Positions 42,770-50,436 of a DNA stretch of 64,000 nt are shown here, one piece after another (position 1 is the first letter of the stretch; every line of letters starts with the position of its first letter). Source of the DNA: Paenibacillus sp. JDR-2. Its GTDB lineage: Bacteria; Bacillota; Bacilli; Paenibacillales; Paenibacillaceae. The stretch covers positions 3,053,001-3,117,000 of the forward strand of contig NC_012914.1 of NCBI RefSeq assembly GCF_000023585.1. The letters are read 5' to 3'. The notes under the pieces were generated by a model. The model saw nothing but the letters and a program-made list of their open reading frames with translations. It had not been told where the DNA came from and ran no database searches. Position numbers and translations under genes: made by a program.

Positions 42770-44515
42770 GTGAAAGTATTATTGCGGGTATTAGCGTACG
42801 TGAGACCTAGCGCGAAATGGGCGGCAGCAGCCATTGTCGTCATGCTGTTCGCAACGATCTTCGACCTCGTTGCGCCATGGATTTTGCGCGAGATCTTTGA
42901 CGAAGGAATCAAGAAGGAAAATGTATCGCTTATTTTATGGCTAACCTTGCTCTTGATCGGTGTCCAGGCGTTAAAAAGCGCCGGGATGTTCGTGCAGGGC
43001 TATTCCCAGGAGCTTGTCGGGCAAAACGTTGTGTTTAAGCTTAGAGAACAGCTATACGCACAGCTGCAGCGGTTATCTTTCTCGTATTACGACAAGGCGC
43101 AGACCGGGCAGCTGATGTCCCGGATGACCGGTGATATCGAGGCCGTCAAAAACTTTGTTGGCTTTGGCGCAATGGGCTTGCTGACCGGTTTATTGACCTT
43201 TGTGGGAACGATGATCTTTATGCTCTGGATGAATTGGAAGGTGACCTTAATTAGTACGGTTACAATTCCGCTTATCCTGCTTATTTTATGGTGGTTCAGC
43301 AATAAGGTTGGTCCAGCCTGGTCCAATATCCGGGAGCAGACCGGACGGCTAACGACAACCCTTCAGGAAAACATTGCAGGCATCCGAGTTGTGAAATCGT
43401 TTGCGACGGAAGCGGTCGAGCAGCAAAAGTTTGCCGAAAGGAACAAACAAAACTTCGATACCAATATGGACCGCGCAAAATTGGAAGCGAAAGCATTCCC
43501 TCTGATGGGATTGTTTGGGGGATTAACCTTTGTTCTGATGATCTGGCTGGGAGCGGTATACGTGGCTCGCGGGGAGATGACGCTCGGGACCTTTATGGCT
43601 TTCCAATGGTATACATGGGGGATTATTTGGCCGCTCAACATGCTGGGCTGGCAGATTAATATTATGCAGCAGGCGATTAAGGCAGCCCCGCGCGTATTCG
43701 AGGTTCTAGATACGCCTTGCGATATCGTAACGCCGGAGAACGGAATTCAAACCGATCGAATGCGAGGCCAAGTCTCCTTCCGCAATGTAAGCTTTTTCTT
43801 TAATGACCAGGATCAATCGAAGGATCAACCGATTCTAAACGACATTTCCTTTGAGGTGGAGCAGGGTGAAGTCATTGCCGTATTAGGTGCAACCGGCTCA
43901 GGGAAAAGCAGCCTGATTGCGCTTTTGTCCAGGTTCTACGATGTGTCGTCCGGCACGGTTCAGATCGACGGCATTGATGTCCGTGATTATGACTTGGATG
44001 GCCTGCGGAGCAGTGTAGGTATCGTACCGCAGGAGACGTTTCTATTCTCCGCTTCTATTCGGGATAACATTGCATACGGCTACCCGGATGCGACCATGGA
44101 GCAAATCGAGCATGCGGCTCAAAAAGCGCAAATCCATGATTTTATTACGACTATGCCTCACGGTTACGATACCTTGATTGGCGAGCGGGGAGTTGGGCTT
44201 TCCGGCGGTCAAAGACAAAGGGTAGCGCTTGCAAGAGCGATTCTGATGAATCCGCCGATTCTGGTCCTCGACGAAGCCACAGCCAGCGTGGATACGGCAA
44301 CGGAATCAGCTATCCACGAAGCACTGCTTGAAGTCATGAAAGGCAGAACAACATTCATTATTGCGCAGCGGTTGTCCTCGATTCAGCATGCCGACCGCAT
44401 TCTCGTATTGGAGCAAGGGCGCCTGATCGAGCAGGGTACCCATAAACAATTAAGCGAGCGGAACGGATTCTTCCGCCAGCTGTTTGAACGGCAGAAGCTA
44501 GCGGCTGGAAGCTAA
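42770..44515 (+). CDS. heterodimeric ABC exporter subunit, BmrC/YheI-like
   Basis: 581-residue half transporter: six-helix transmembrane domain (~1-310) and nucleotide-binding domain. Walker A GATGSGKSS, signature LSGGQRQRVALARAIL (canonical), Walker B ILVLDEATASVD. The H-loop reads FIIAQRLSS, with Gln in place of His, so its own ATP site is probably degenerate. GTG 42770 has GGGGAGG 11 bases upstream. Pairs with the following gene as in BmrCD-type multidrug exporters. Expression must pass the terminator at 42699. Confidence 0.85.
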   Translation: MKVLLRVLAYVRPSAKWAAAAIVVMLFATIFDLVAPWILREIFDEGIKKENVSLILWLTLLLIGVQALKSAGMFVQGYSQELVGQNVVFKLREQLYAQLQRLSFSYYDKAQTGQLMSRMTGDIEAVKNFVGFGAMGLLTGLLTFVGTMIFMLWMNWKVTLISTVTIPLILLILWWFSNKVGPAWSNIREQTGRLTTTLQENIAGIRVVKSFATEAVEQQKFAERNKQNFDTNMDRAKLEAKAFPLMGLFGGLTFVLMIWLGAVYVARGEMTLGTFMAFQWYTWGIIWPLNMLGWQINIMQQAIKAAPRVFEVLDTPCDIVTPENGIQTDRMRGQVSFRNVSFFFNDQDQSKDQPILNDISFEVEQGEVIAVLGATGSGKSSLIALLSRFYDVSSGTVQIDGIDVRDYDLDGLRSSVGIVPQETFLFSASIRDNIAYGYPDATMEQIEHAAQKAQIHDFITTMPHGYDTLIGERGVGLSGGQRQRVALARAILMNPPILVLDEATASVDTATESAIHEALLEVMKGRTTFIIAQRLSSIQHADRILVLEQGRLIEQGTHKQLSERNGFFRQLFERQKLAAGS

Positions 44516-44533
44516 CGGACAGGAGGGGAACAC

Positions 44534-46342
44534 ATGAGTCAAGTGGAATGGGACGACGACAGCGAGATTGAGGAGAAACCCTTTAATCCCGCGTATATGA
44601 AGAGGCTTCTTGGATATTTAAAGCCTTATCGCAAGACGCTGACCATCATTATAGGCGTTGTCCTTGTCAATATGATTTTAAGCCTGGCGGAACCTCTGCT
44701 GCTTGGGTATTTGATCGACGATGGCATTACAAAAGGGGATTTTCACGCTATTCATCTGTTCGGTATTACCTTGCTCGGTATCAAGCTGATCGGCTGGGGC
44801 TGCGGCTGGGTACATACCAAATACATTAACTTTACCGGGCAGCGCATCTTGTACGATCTACGCCAGCAGCTGTTTAATCATTTGCAGAAGCTGTCCTTCC
44901 GCTTCTTCGACGGACGTCCGGCAGGGAAAATCATGTCGCGTATTACCAATGATACGAACGCGATTGGCGAACTGATAAACGGCGGACTGATCACAACCGT
45001 TATGGAAGTTACGCACCTGGTCGGAATTGTGGCGATTCTTCTCTGGATGGACTGGAAGCTTGCGCTTCTGTCCTTCATTATGATGCCGCTTCTGTATCTT
45101 ATCGTGAACCGGCTGCGCCCGAGAATTGAAGGGGCATGGACCCGTTCGCGCAAGACGATGTCGGCCATTAACGGACATTTGAACGAAACGATTCAAGGCA
45201 TCCGCGTCGTTCAGGCATTCTCGCGTCAACATAAAAACAGCGCAAGGTTCGAAGGGATCAACTTCCGGAACAAGCAGGCTTTCATGCGCGCCATTATGCT
45301 GGAATCAACCGTATATCCGCTGGTTGAGCTGGTGGGAATGATCGGTACTTGTATCGTTGTATGGTTCGGAGCCAAACAAGTCATGGACGGTGCGCTTACT
45401 ATCGGTTTTGTTATGGCTTTTATCAATTACTTGTGGCGCTTCTGGGGACCGCTCAGCGCTTTGTCCAAGGTGTACAGCCAAGTGCTGTCGGCGATGGCTT
45501 CCGCAGAACGGATCTTTGAAATTCTGGATACGGATGCAGAGGTAACAGATGCCGCCTATGCGCGCCGTATGCCGGCGATCCGCGGTGAAGTGGCGTTCGA
45601 AAACGTATCGTTCCGCTATGAAGAATCGAAACCGGATGTGCTTCATAACGTCAGCTTTAAGGTTCGTCCGGGACAGCGTGTTGCGCTTGTTGGACCAACG
45701 GGGGCGGGGAAAAGTACAATCGTTAATCTGCTTATGCGGTTCTATGATGCAACCGGGGGCAAAGTTACGATTGACGGACTAGATGTCAAAGACGTAACCC
45801 TGGAATCTCTACGCAGACAGATGGGAATCGTACTCCAGGATTCGTTTATTTTCTCGGGAACAATCGAACAGAACCTGCGTTACGGCAATGACGGGGCAAC
45901 AATGGAGCAAATGATTCAAGCTTCGGAAAGCGTACGTCTGGACCGTGTCGTTGCGTCCATGAATGAGGGCTATGATACGGAGGTAGAGGAGCGGGGTTCA
46001 AAGCTGTCGGTTGGCCAGCGGCAACTGCTTGCATTCGGAAGGGTGCTGCTGTCCGATCCGCGGATTCTTATCCTGGATGAAGCAACCTCAAGCGTAGATA
46101 CCGAGACGGAGCAGCATATCCAGGAAGCGCTGGAGACTTTGCTGAACGGACGCACCGCTTTTATCATCGCGCATCGTCTCTCGACGGTACGCGACGCGGA
46201 TCTTATTCTGGTTGTCCAGGACGGACGAATCGCGGAGCAAGGCTCTCACAATGAATTGATGAAGCAGGGCGGCCTGTATGCGAAGCTGGTAAATACGCAG
46301 CTTAACATGCAAGAGGCTGTGTTAACGCAAGTTGAAGCTTAG
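44534..46342 (+). CDS. heterodimeric ABC exporter subunit, BmrD/YheH-like
   Basis: 602 residues, with an N-terminal extension of ~25 acidic residues, a six-helix domain, and a nucleotide-binding domain. Walker A GPTGAGKST, Walker B ILILDEATSSVD and H-loop IIAHRLST are intact, but the signature is LSVGQRQLLAFGR. That weaker signature faces the degenerate site of the partner in the heterodimer, so one composite ATP site is degenerate and one is normal, the usual pattern for this exporter class. Starts 18 bases after its partner. Its stop overlaps the xerS stop. Confidence 0.87.
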   Translation: MSQVEWDDDSEIEEKPFNPAYMKRLLGYLKPYRKTLTIIIGVVLVNMILSLAEPLLLGYLIDDGITKGDFHAIHLFGITLLGIKLIGWGCGWVHTKYINFTGQRILYDLRQQLFNHLQKLSFRFFDGRPAGKIMSRITNDTNAIGELINGGLITTVMEVTHLVGIVAILLWMDWKLALLSFIMMPLLYLIVNRLRPRIEGAWTRSRKTMSAINGHLNETIQGIRVVQAFSRQHKNSARFEGINFRNKQAFMRAIMLESTVYPLVELVGMIGTCIVVWFGAKQVMDGALTIGFVMAFINYLWRFWGPLSALSKVYSQVLSAMASAERIFEILDTDAEVTDAAYARRMPAIRGEVAFENVSFRYEESKPDVLHNVSFKVRPGQRVALVGPTGAGKSTIVNLLMRFYDATGGKVTIDGLDVKDVTLESLRRQMGIVLQDSFIFSGTIEQNLRYGNDGATMEQMIQASESVRLDRVVASMNEGYDTEVEERGSKLSVGQRQLLAFGRVLLSDPRILILDEATSSVDTETEQHIQEALETLLNGRTAFIIAHRLSTVRDADLILVVQDGRIAEQGSHNELMKQGGLYAKLVNTQLNMQEAVLTQVEA

Positions 46343-47385
46343 TTCGCGGCTTCGCTTGCTTTCTTAATCCGGTCGATCGCTTCGGCCATCGTTTTATCCG
46401 TAAGATGGGCGTAGATTTGGGTCGTCTCGGGAGAGGCGTGCCCAAGCTGCTCCTGTGTCATATAAATATCGTTACGCAGGTAATAATCGGTTGCGAACGA
46501 ATGGCGGAGCTTATGTACGCTTAAGTAAGGCTTGCCGAACCGTTTCGCATATTTGATTACCATTTCCTGAATGGCGCGTTTGGTCATTCGAGAGCCTTCT
46601 TTTTTGCCGTTAGCTATGGCAAGGAAGAGGGCTTTTTCGCGTTTAGGCGCTTTATAATGAGAGTCCCTCATTTGCAAATAGGCAGTTAGATCATCAACCG
46701 CTTCCTGACGGAAATAGACGGGAGTCTTGAAGGTGTCATCGTTCTTGCCTTTTCGGTAAACGTAGGCGAGCTTCTTCTTCACATCAATATCGTCGGTATT
46801 CAGATTTACGATCTCGGAGACGCGGAGGCCGGAATGAAGAATCAGACTGATAATACAGCTGTCTCTGGTTCGATTCAGCTGATAGGAATATAACGCCTGC
46901 TTATTCTCGGCAACATCCTTCTCGTAATCGGCATGAATATAGGCCAGAAATTCATAAATTTCTTCTTCCTGCAACAGCTTGCCTTCCAGCTTTGCCGCCG
47001 TATCTTTTGGCTTATGCGTCCGCTTGATGGATACCTTGGCCATTACGTTCCGCTTCAATAACGGATAGAACTCCTCATCCTCGGCGATCTGGCTCAAGTA
47101 ATGAAAGAGCGATCGGAGAGAAGACAGCTTACGCGTAATGGTCGTTCTGGTATTGCTATGGTTCGGGTTCGTCGCAAGGAACATCCGGAAGGTGTCAATG
47201 CTGTCCATATGCAGCCGTTCAAGCTCGATAAGCTGGACATCCTTTACTTTTTCCGCGCTTGATAATCCTTCCGCAATCAGCCATCCCATAAACGTCTCAT
47301 AATCTCTAACATACTCCAGCAATGAAGAGGGAGAGAGGTCGGGAAGCTTATAGTTGATAAATTTCTCCACATACCAGGGCATCAT
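46339..47385 (-). CDS. xerS: tyrosine recombinase, XerS-like
   Basis: 348 residues. Catalytic residues: Arg in LILHSGLRVSEI, Lys around YVYRKGKND, His-x-x-Arg in HKLRHSFATDYY, His in LGHASPET and Tyr in TQIYAHLTD. The N terminus MMPWYVEKFINYKLPDLSPSSLLEYVRDY resembles XerS, which uses a single recombinase and a difSL site for chromosome dimer resolution. There are no phage genes around, so a housekeeping role is likelier than an integrase. The start at 47385 overlaps a 17-codon upstream ORF that looks like the missing N terminus in another frame. Confidence 0.8.
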   Translation of the reverse strand: MMPWYVEKFINYKLPDLSPSSLLEYVRDYETFMGWLIAEGLSSAEKVKDVQLIELERLHMDSIDTFRMFLATNPNHSNTRTTITRKLSSLRSLFHYLSQIAEDEEFYPLLKRNVMAKVSIKRTHKPKDTAAKLEGKLLQEEEIYEFLAYIHADYEKDVAENKQALYSYQLNRTRDSCIISLILHSGLRVSEIVNLNTDDIDVKKKLAYVYRKGKNDDTFKTPVYFRQEAVDDLTAYLQMRDSHYKAPKREKALFLAIANGKKEGSRMTKRAIQEMVIKYAKRFGKPYLSVHKLRHSFATDYYLRNDIYMTQEQLGHASPETTQIYAHLTDKTMAEAIDRIKKASEAAN

Positions 47386-47435
47386 CGGAACACCCGGTCA
47401 AGCTCCTGCCGATCCTTGATTTTGATCACATTCAA
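47382..47435 (-). CDS. 17-codon ORF overlapping the xerS start
   Basis: On the minus strand TTG 47435, with GTGAGGTG 8 bases upstream, reads MNVIKIKDRQELDRVFR and stops with TGA inside the overlapping ATGATG of xerS. The peptide looks like the usual XerS N-terminal extension, whose natural continuation would be MPWYV. So this is either a frameshift in xerS or translational coupling. The ribosome binding site belongs to this ORF, not to the downstream ATG. Confidence 0.5.
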   Translation of the reverse strand: MNVIKIKDRQELDRVFR

Positions 47436-47465
47436 TGCTGTTCACCTCACTTCGAATCTTCCTAT

Positions 47466-47494
47466 ATTGTACCAATTCAAGCGAAAGGGAACAA
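47466..47494 (-). promoter_or_regulatory. candidate promoter of xerS
   Basis: On the minus strand TACAAT (47466-47471) with TTGTTC (47489-47494) 17 bases upstream; the -35 is weak. Confidence 0.4.
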
Positions 47495-47667
47495 TCGAAA
47501 GGATTCCGGCGTAAGGAAAAAGTTAGATTAGCAAATAAATGTAATTAATGTATTTGGGTTACTATAAATTTTTATGTATGTTAAACTCGTTTAAAACCTG
47601 CCGTTGCATAACAAAATTATTCCAATTAATGATTTATACAAATATTAATAAAATGAGAGGAGTATTA

Positions 47668-48333
47668 ATGTTGATTAATAATCAAATTTATAAATATAGT
47701 ATTTCCATTATTCTAGCATTTATGATGACGGTTGCCATGCCGCTTCAGGCTGCGAAAGCAGCGGCGCCAGCTACGCTCAGTTACGGCAGCTACGGTCCGG
47801 ATGTTCCGGATTTGCAGTTCCGTCTGAAGACGCTGGGTTATTTCGATAATACGGCGATTACAACGTTTTATGGCAAAATGACGGAAGAGGCCGTTCGCAA
47901 ATTCCAAGCGGATTACGGACTTAAATCGGATGGAGTAGCGGAGGAGAAAACTTGGACCCAATTGAAAAAGGTCTCTGCTAATCAGAAAGAGCTCGATCTT
48001 CTGGCACGTATCATTTATGCAGAAGCGCGTGGAGAGTCCTACAAGGGCCAGGTTGCCGTTGCGGCGGTTGTATTGAACCGTCTGGATGCTGACGGCTTCC
48101 CCAAAACCATTAAAGGCGTTATCGAACAATCCGGCGCATTTACGGCGGTAGATGACGGGCAATATTATATGAAGCCGGATTCTACAGCCTACAAAGCCGC
48201 GCTTGATGCGCTTGGCGGCAACGATCCGTCGCAAGGCGCGTTGTACTATTTTAATCCGAAGACGGCTACATCGAAGTGGATATGGTCCCGCAAGCAAACC
48301 GTCCACATTGGCAATCATATCTTCGCGGTATAA
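47668..48333 (+). CDS. SleB-type cell wall hydrolase with peptidoglycan-binding domain
   Basis: 221 residues. Signal peptide ~1-30 (YSISIILAFMMTVAMPLQAAKA), peptidoglycan-binding type 1 domain (~33-95; LSYGSYGPDVPDLQFRLKTLGYF) and C-terminal hydrolase_2 domain with LLARIIYAEARGESYKGQVAVAAVVLNRL, where Glu is the expected catalytic residue of SleB-like lytic transglycosylases. Spore germination or general wall turnover; which one cannot be told. ATG 47668 follows GAGAGGAG. The 232-base gap upstream is AT-rich with no clear feature. Confidence 0.85.
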   Translation: MLINNQIYKYSISIILAFMMTVAMPLQAAKAAAPATLSYGSYGPDVPDLQFRLKTLGYFDNTAITTFYGKMTEEAVRKFQADYGLKSDGVAEEKTWTQLKKVSANQKELDLLARIIYAEARGESYKGQVAVAAVVLNRLDADGFPKTIKGVIEQSGAFTAVDDGQYYMKPDSTAYKAALDALGGNDPSQGALYYFNPKTATSKWIWSRKQTVHIGNHIFAV

Positions 48334-48404
48334 GATTCATAAATGAAGGGCTATGTACAAAGTTTGCCCGGTATCGGCATGGTTTATTTAAAGAAATAAT
48401 GGTT

Positions 48405-48452
48405 AAAGGCACATTCCCGCTCAAATCGAGTGGCGATGTGCCTTTTATTTTT
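48405..48452 (+). terminator. intrinsic terminator after the SleB-like gene
   Basis: AAAGGCACAT / ATGTGCCTTT with an inner CTC/GAG pair, then TTTTATTTTTT. Confidence 0.85.
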
Positions 48453-48541
48453 TAAACTGCCCTATATTTCCTAACATTCATAGCTTTGTTATACTAAAAA
48501 TTAAATCCTTTGTACAAATTCTAAATAAATAAGGTGATCTC

Positions 48542-49216
48542 ATGGAATCGAAACGTATTGCAGCAGAAAAAGCAGTTGAACTCGTCAAAGACGGGATGAA
48601 AGTAGGACTTGGAACCGGCTCTACCGCTTATTGGGCGATCCAAGCCATTGGCCGTAAGGTGAAAGAAGAGGGGCTAACCATTCAAGCGGTCGCGACCTCC
48701 GTTCAATCCGAGCAGCTGGCGAAAGAACTTGGCATTCCGATGATGCCATTCGCAGACGTGGACGTGCTTGATCTGACAATTGACGGAGCAGATGAGGTTG
48801 ATCCCGCCCTGCACCTCATAAAAGGCGGCGGCGGCGCTCTGCTCCGCGAGAAAATTGTAGCGGCTGCAAGCAAGCAGCTGATTATTATCGTGGACGAGAG
48901 CAAGGACGTGAAGCAGCTGGGCAAGTTCCCGCTGCCTGTCGAGATTGTTCCGTTTGCGTTCGAGCTGACGGTGAGGAAGCTTCGCAAGCTGGGCTGCGAG
49001 CCGAAGCTCCGCAAGAACGGTGAAGAGCTGTATGTGACCGATAACGGCAACTATATTGCGGATTGCGAGTTTGGCGCCATTGCGGATCCGGAAGCGCTAC
49101 ATGACGACCTGAACCGGATTCCCGGAGTTGTAGACAACGGATTGTTTATCCATATGGCAAGTCTTGTTATTGTGGGCTCCGCAGACGGTTCGATCCGGAG
49201 TATCACGAAGGAATAA
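48542..49216 (+). CDS. rpiA: ribose-5-phosphate isomerase A
   Basis: Interconverts ribose 5-phosphate and ribulose 5-phosphate. 224 residues. Motifs VGLGTGSTAYWAI, LTIDGADEVDP and IKGGGGALLREKIVA are the family's phosphate-binding and catalytic regions. AAGGTGATCTC before ATG 48542. 34 bases before the phosphoesterase gene. Confidence 0.93.
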   Translation: MESKRIAAEKAVELVKDGMKVGLGTGSTAYWAIQAIGRKVKEEGLTIQAVATSVQSEQLAKELGIPMMPFADVDVLDLTIDGADEVDPALHLIKGGGGALLREKIVAAASKQLIIIVDESKDVKQLGKFPLPVEIVPFAFELTVRKLRKLGCEPKLRKNGEELYVTDNGNYIADCEFGAIADPEALHDDLNRIPGVVDNGLFIHMASLVIVGSADGSIRSITKE

Positions 49217-49250
49217 GCCAGCCTAACAAGCAGGAAGGGTGGAGAGAAGC

Positions 49251-50003
49251 ATGAATATGAGGTTTGCGTTAATAACGGATATCCATGGCAATATGCCTGC
49301 GTTAAAAGCGGCCCTTCATGAGATCGACACTTTGCATGATGTCGACTCCATCTATTGCTTGGGAGATATGATCGGAATCGGGCCGGATACGAATGAGGTG
49401 CTTCATGCGCTTTTCTCCAGGGATGATATATCCTTTGTGTCCGGCAATCATGATGAAGCCGTGCTCGCGATTATCAACGGAGAACCTTATCCGGAGAGCC
49501 ATTTCCATTCGGAACGGCATCATAAGTGGATAGCGGATAGAATGGACAAGTCGTTTGTCCCGCTGCTGGAACGAATGCCCCGCATGATCCGGACCGAAGC
49601 GTACGGCAAAAGCATGCTTTTTACCCATTATCATATTGCGCGGGACAAGTTCAGCGATCCGATAAGCAAAGATCCGTTTAGCCCAATTGTTGAGCCAAGC
49701 CTGTCCAATCTGGAAAAGCTGTTCGACGGTTACGAAGACGCATTGATCGGTTTCGGCCATCATCATCCGGTTCATTATTTCCGCAGCGAGAGACAAGCAT
49801 TTGTTAATCCCGGTTCCCTTGGCTGCAACAATAAGTCCACTGCCAGGTACGCGATCGTTACGGTGTGCGAGCAGGGTTTTGAGGTGCAGCTGCAGGAGGC
49901 GGAATATGATAATTCGGCATTCCTTGCTTCCTACGAAAAGCTGGATGTACCCGACCGGGAGTTTATTTTGCGAGTCTTTCACGGAGATCAGCTGAGAGAA
50001 TAG
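49251..50003 (+). CDS. calcineurin-like metallophosphoesterase
   Basis: 250 residues with the dimetal motifs in order: ITDIHGNMPAL, CLGDMIGIGPD, VSGNHDEAV, LFTHYHIA and IGFGHHHPVHY, then VNPGSLG. It belongs to the YfcE/PrpE-like group; substrate unknown. ATG 49251 is chosen over GTG 49239 because AGGAAGGGTGGAG precedes it at a normal distance and the family start (RFALITDIHG) lies just after. Confidence 0.85.
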   Translation: MNMRFALITDIHGNMPALKAALHEIDTLHDVDSIYCLGDMIGIGPDTNEVLHALFSRDDISFVSGNHDEAVLAIINGEPYPESHFHSERHHKWIADRMDKSFVPLLERMPRMIRTEAYGKSMLFTHYHIARDKFSDPISKDPFSPIVEPSLSNLEKLFDGYEDALIGFGHHHPVHYFRSERQAFVNPGSLGCNNKSTARYAIVTVCEQGFEVQLQEAEYDNSAFLASYEKLDVPDREFILRVFHGDQLRE

Positions 50004-50027
50004 GCCTATAGAATTGAAAAATTTAGC

Positions 50028-50056
50028 ATGACAAAACGAAAAATATTCGTTATGAT
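50028..50056 (+). promoter_or_regulatory. sigma-A promoter of the B12 uptake operon
   Basis: ATGACA at 50028-50033, 17-base spacer, TATGAT at 50051-50056, about 25 bases before the riboswitch. Confidence 0.6.
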
Positions 50057-50081
50057 GAGCAAGCAAATTGAATACGAGATA

Positions 50082-50262
50082 AGTATCAGGTGCCAATGAT
50101 ACCTTCCGCCGGTTAGGGCGATGGTATTGGATTGGTTAAAAGGGAAGTTGGGTGAGAATCCCACGCGGTCCCGCCGCTGTAAGAGACGAGTCTATGCGCA
50201 TATCCACTGGGCAACCGGGAAGGGTGCATAGGCATTGACGCTCGAGCCAGAATACCTGCCTG
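50082..50262 (+). ncRNA. cobalamin riboswitch
   Basis: Contains the conserved core: AGGGAAGTTGGGTGAGAATC at 50140, CGGTCCCGCCGCTGTAA at 50165, then ACTGGG...CCGGGAAGG around 50206-50222, and the terminal B12 box AGCCAGAATACCTGCC at 50245-50260. With the terminator at 50343 it forms a transcriptional OFF switch: when adenosylcobalamin or related corrinoid is bound, the downstream operon is expected to be shut off. Class assignment is by known consensus; folding was not computed. Confidence 0.93.
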
Positions 50263-50309
50263 ATTCTTTTTTACACCACAATTCTACGAGCGATAGGAGG
50301 GTGTTCATT

Positions 50310-50339
50310 ATGCATGCTTACTTTGACATGTCTACTTGA
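50310..50339 (+). CDS. 9-residue ORF between the B12 riboswitch and its terminator
   Basis: ATG 50310 follows GGAGGGTG by 7 bases and reads MHAYFDMST then TGA, ending 5 bases before the terminator stem. The site is strong. It may be chance, or translation may influence the terminator. Confidence 0.4.
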   Translation: MHAYFDMST

Positions 50340-50342
50340 TCA

Positions 50343-50376
50343 AGCCCTTCAACTTATACGAGTTGAAGGGTTTTTT
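50343..50376 (+). terminator. terminator of the cobalamin riboswitch
   Basis: CCCTTCAACT (50345-50354) / AGTTGAAGGG (50361-50370), loop TATACG, then six T residues; 60 bases before the first gene. Confidence 0.9.
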
Positions 50377-50436
50377 GCTGTGTTGATCAGTAGTTGTGCC
50401 CGAGAGAATGAGAGAGTTATAGAAAGGGAGCTTGTA

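Noticed and set aside
46339..47385. Integrase of a prophage or mobile island
   Set aside because: No phage genes, att-like repeats or composition change nearby; motifs and N terminus fit a housekeeping XerS.
50314..50436. N-terminal extension of the SLH protein
   Set aside because: It would be encoded across the riboswitch terminator; ATG 50437 has its own ribosome binding site and begins a proper signal peptide.
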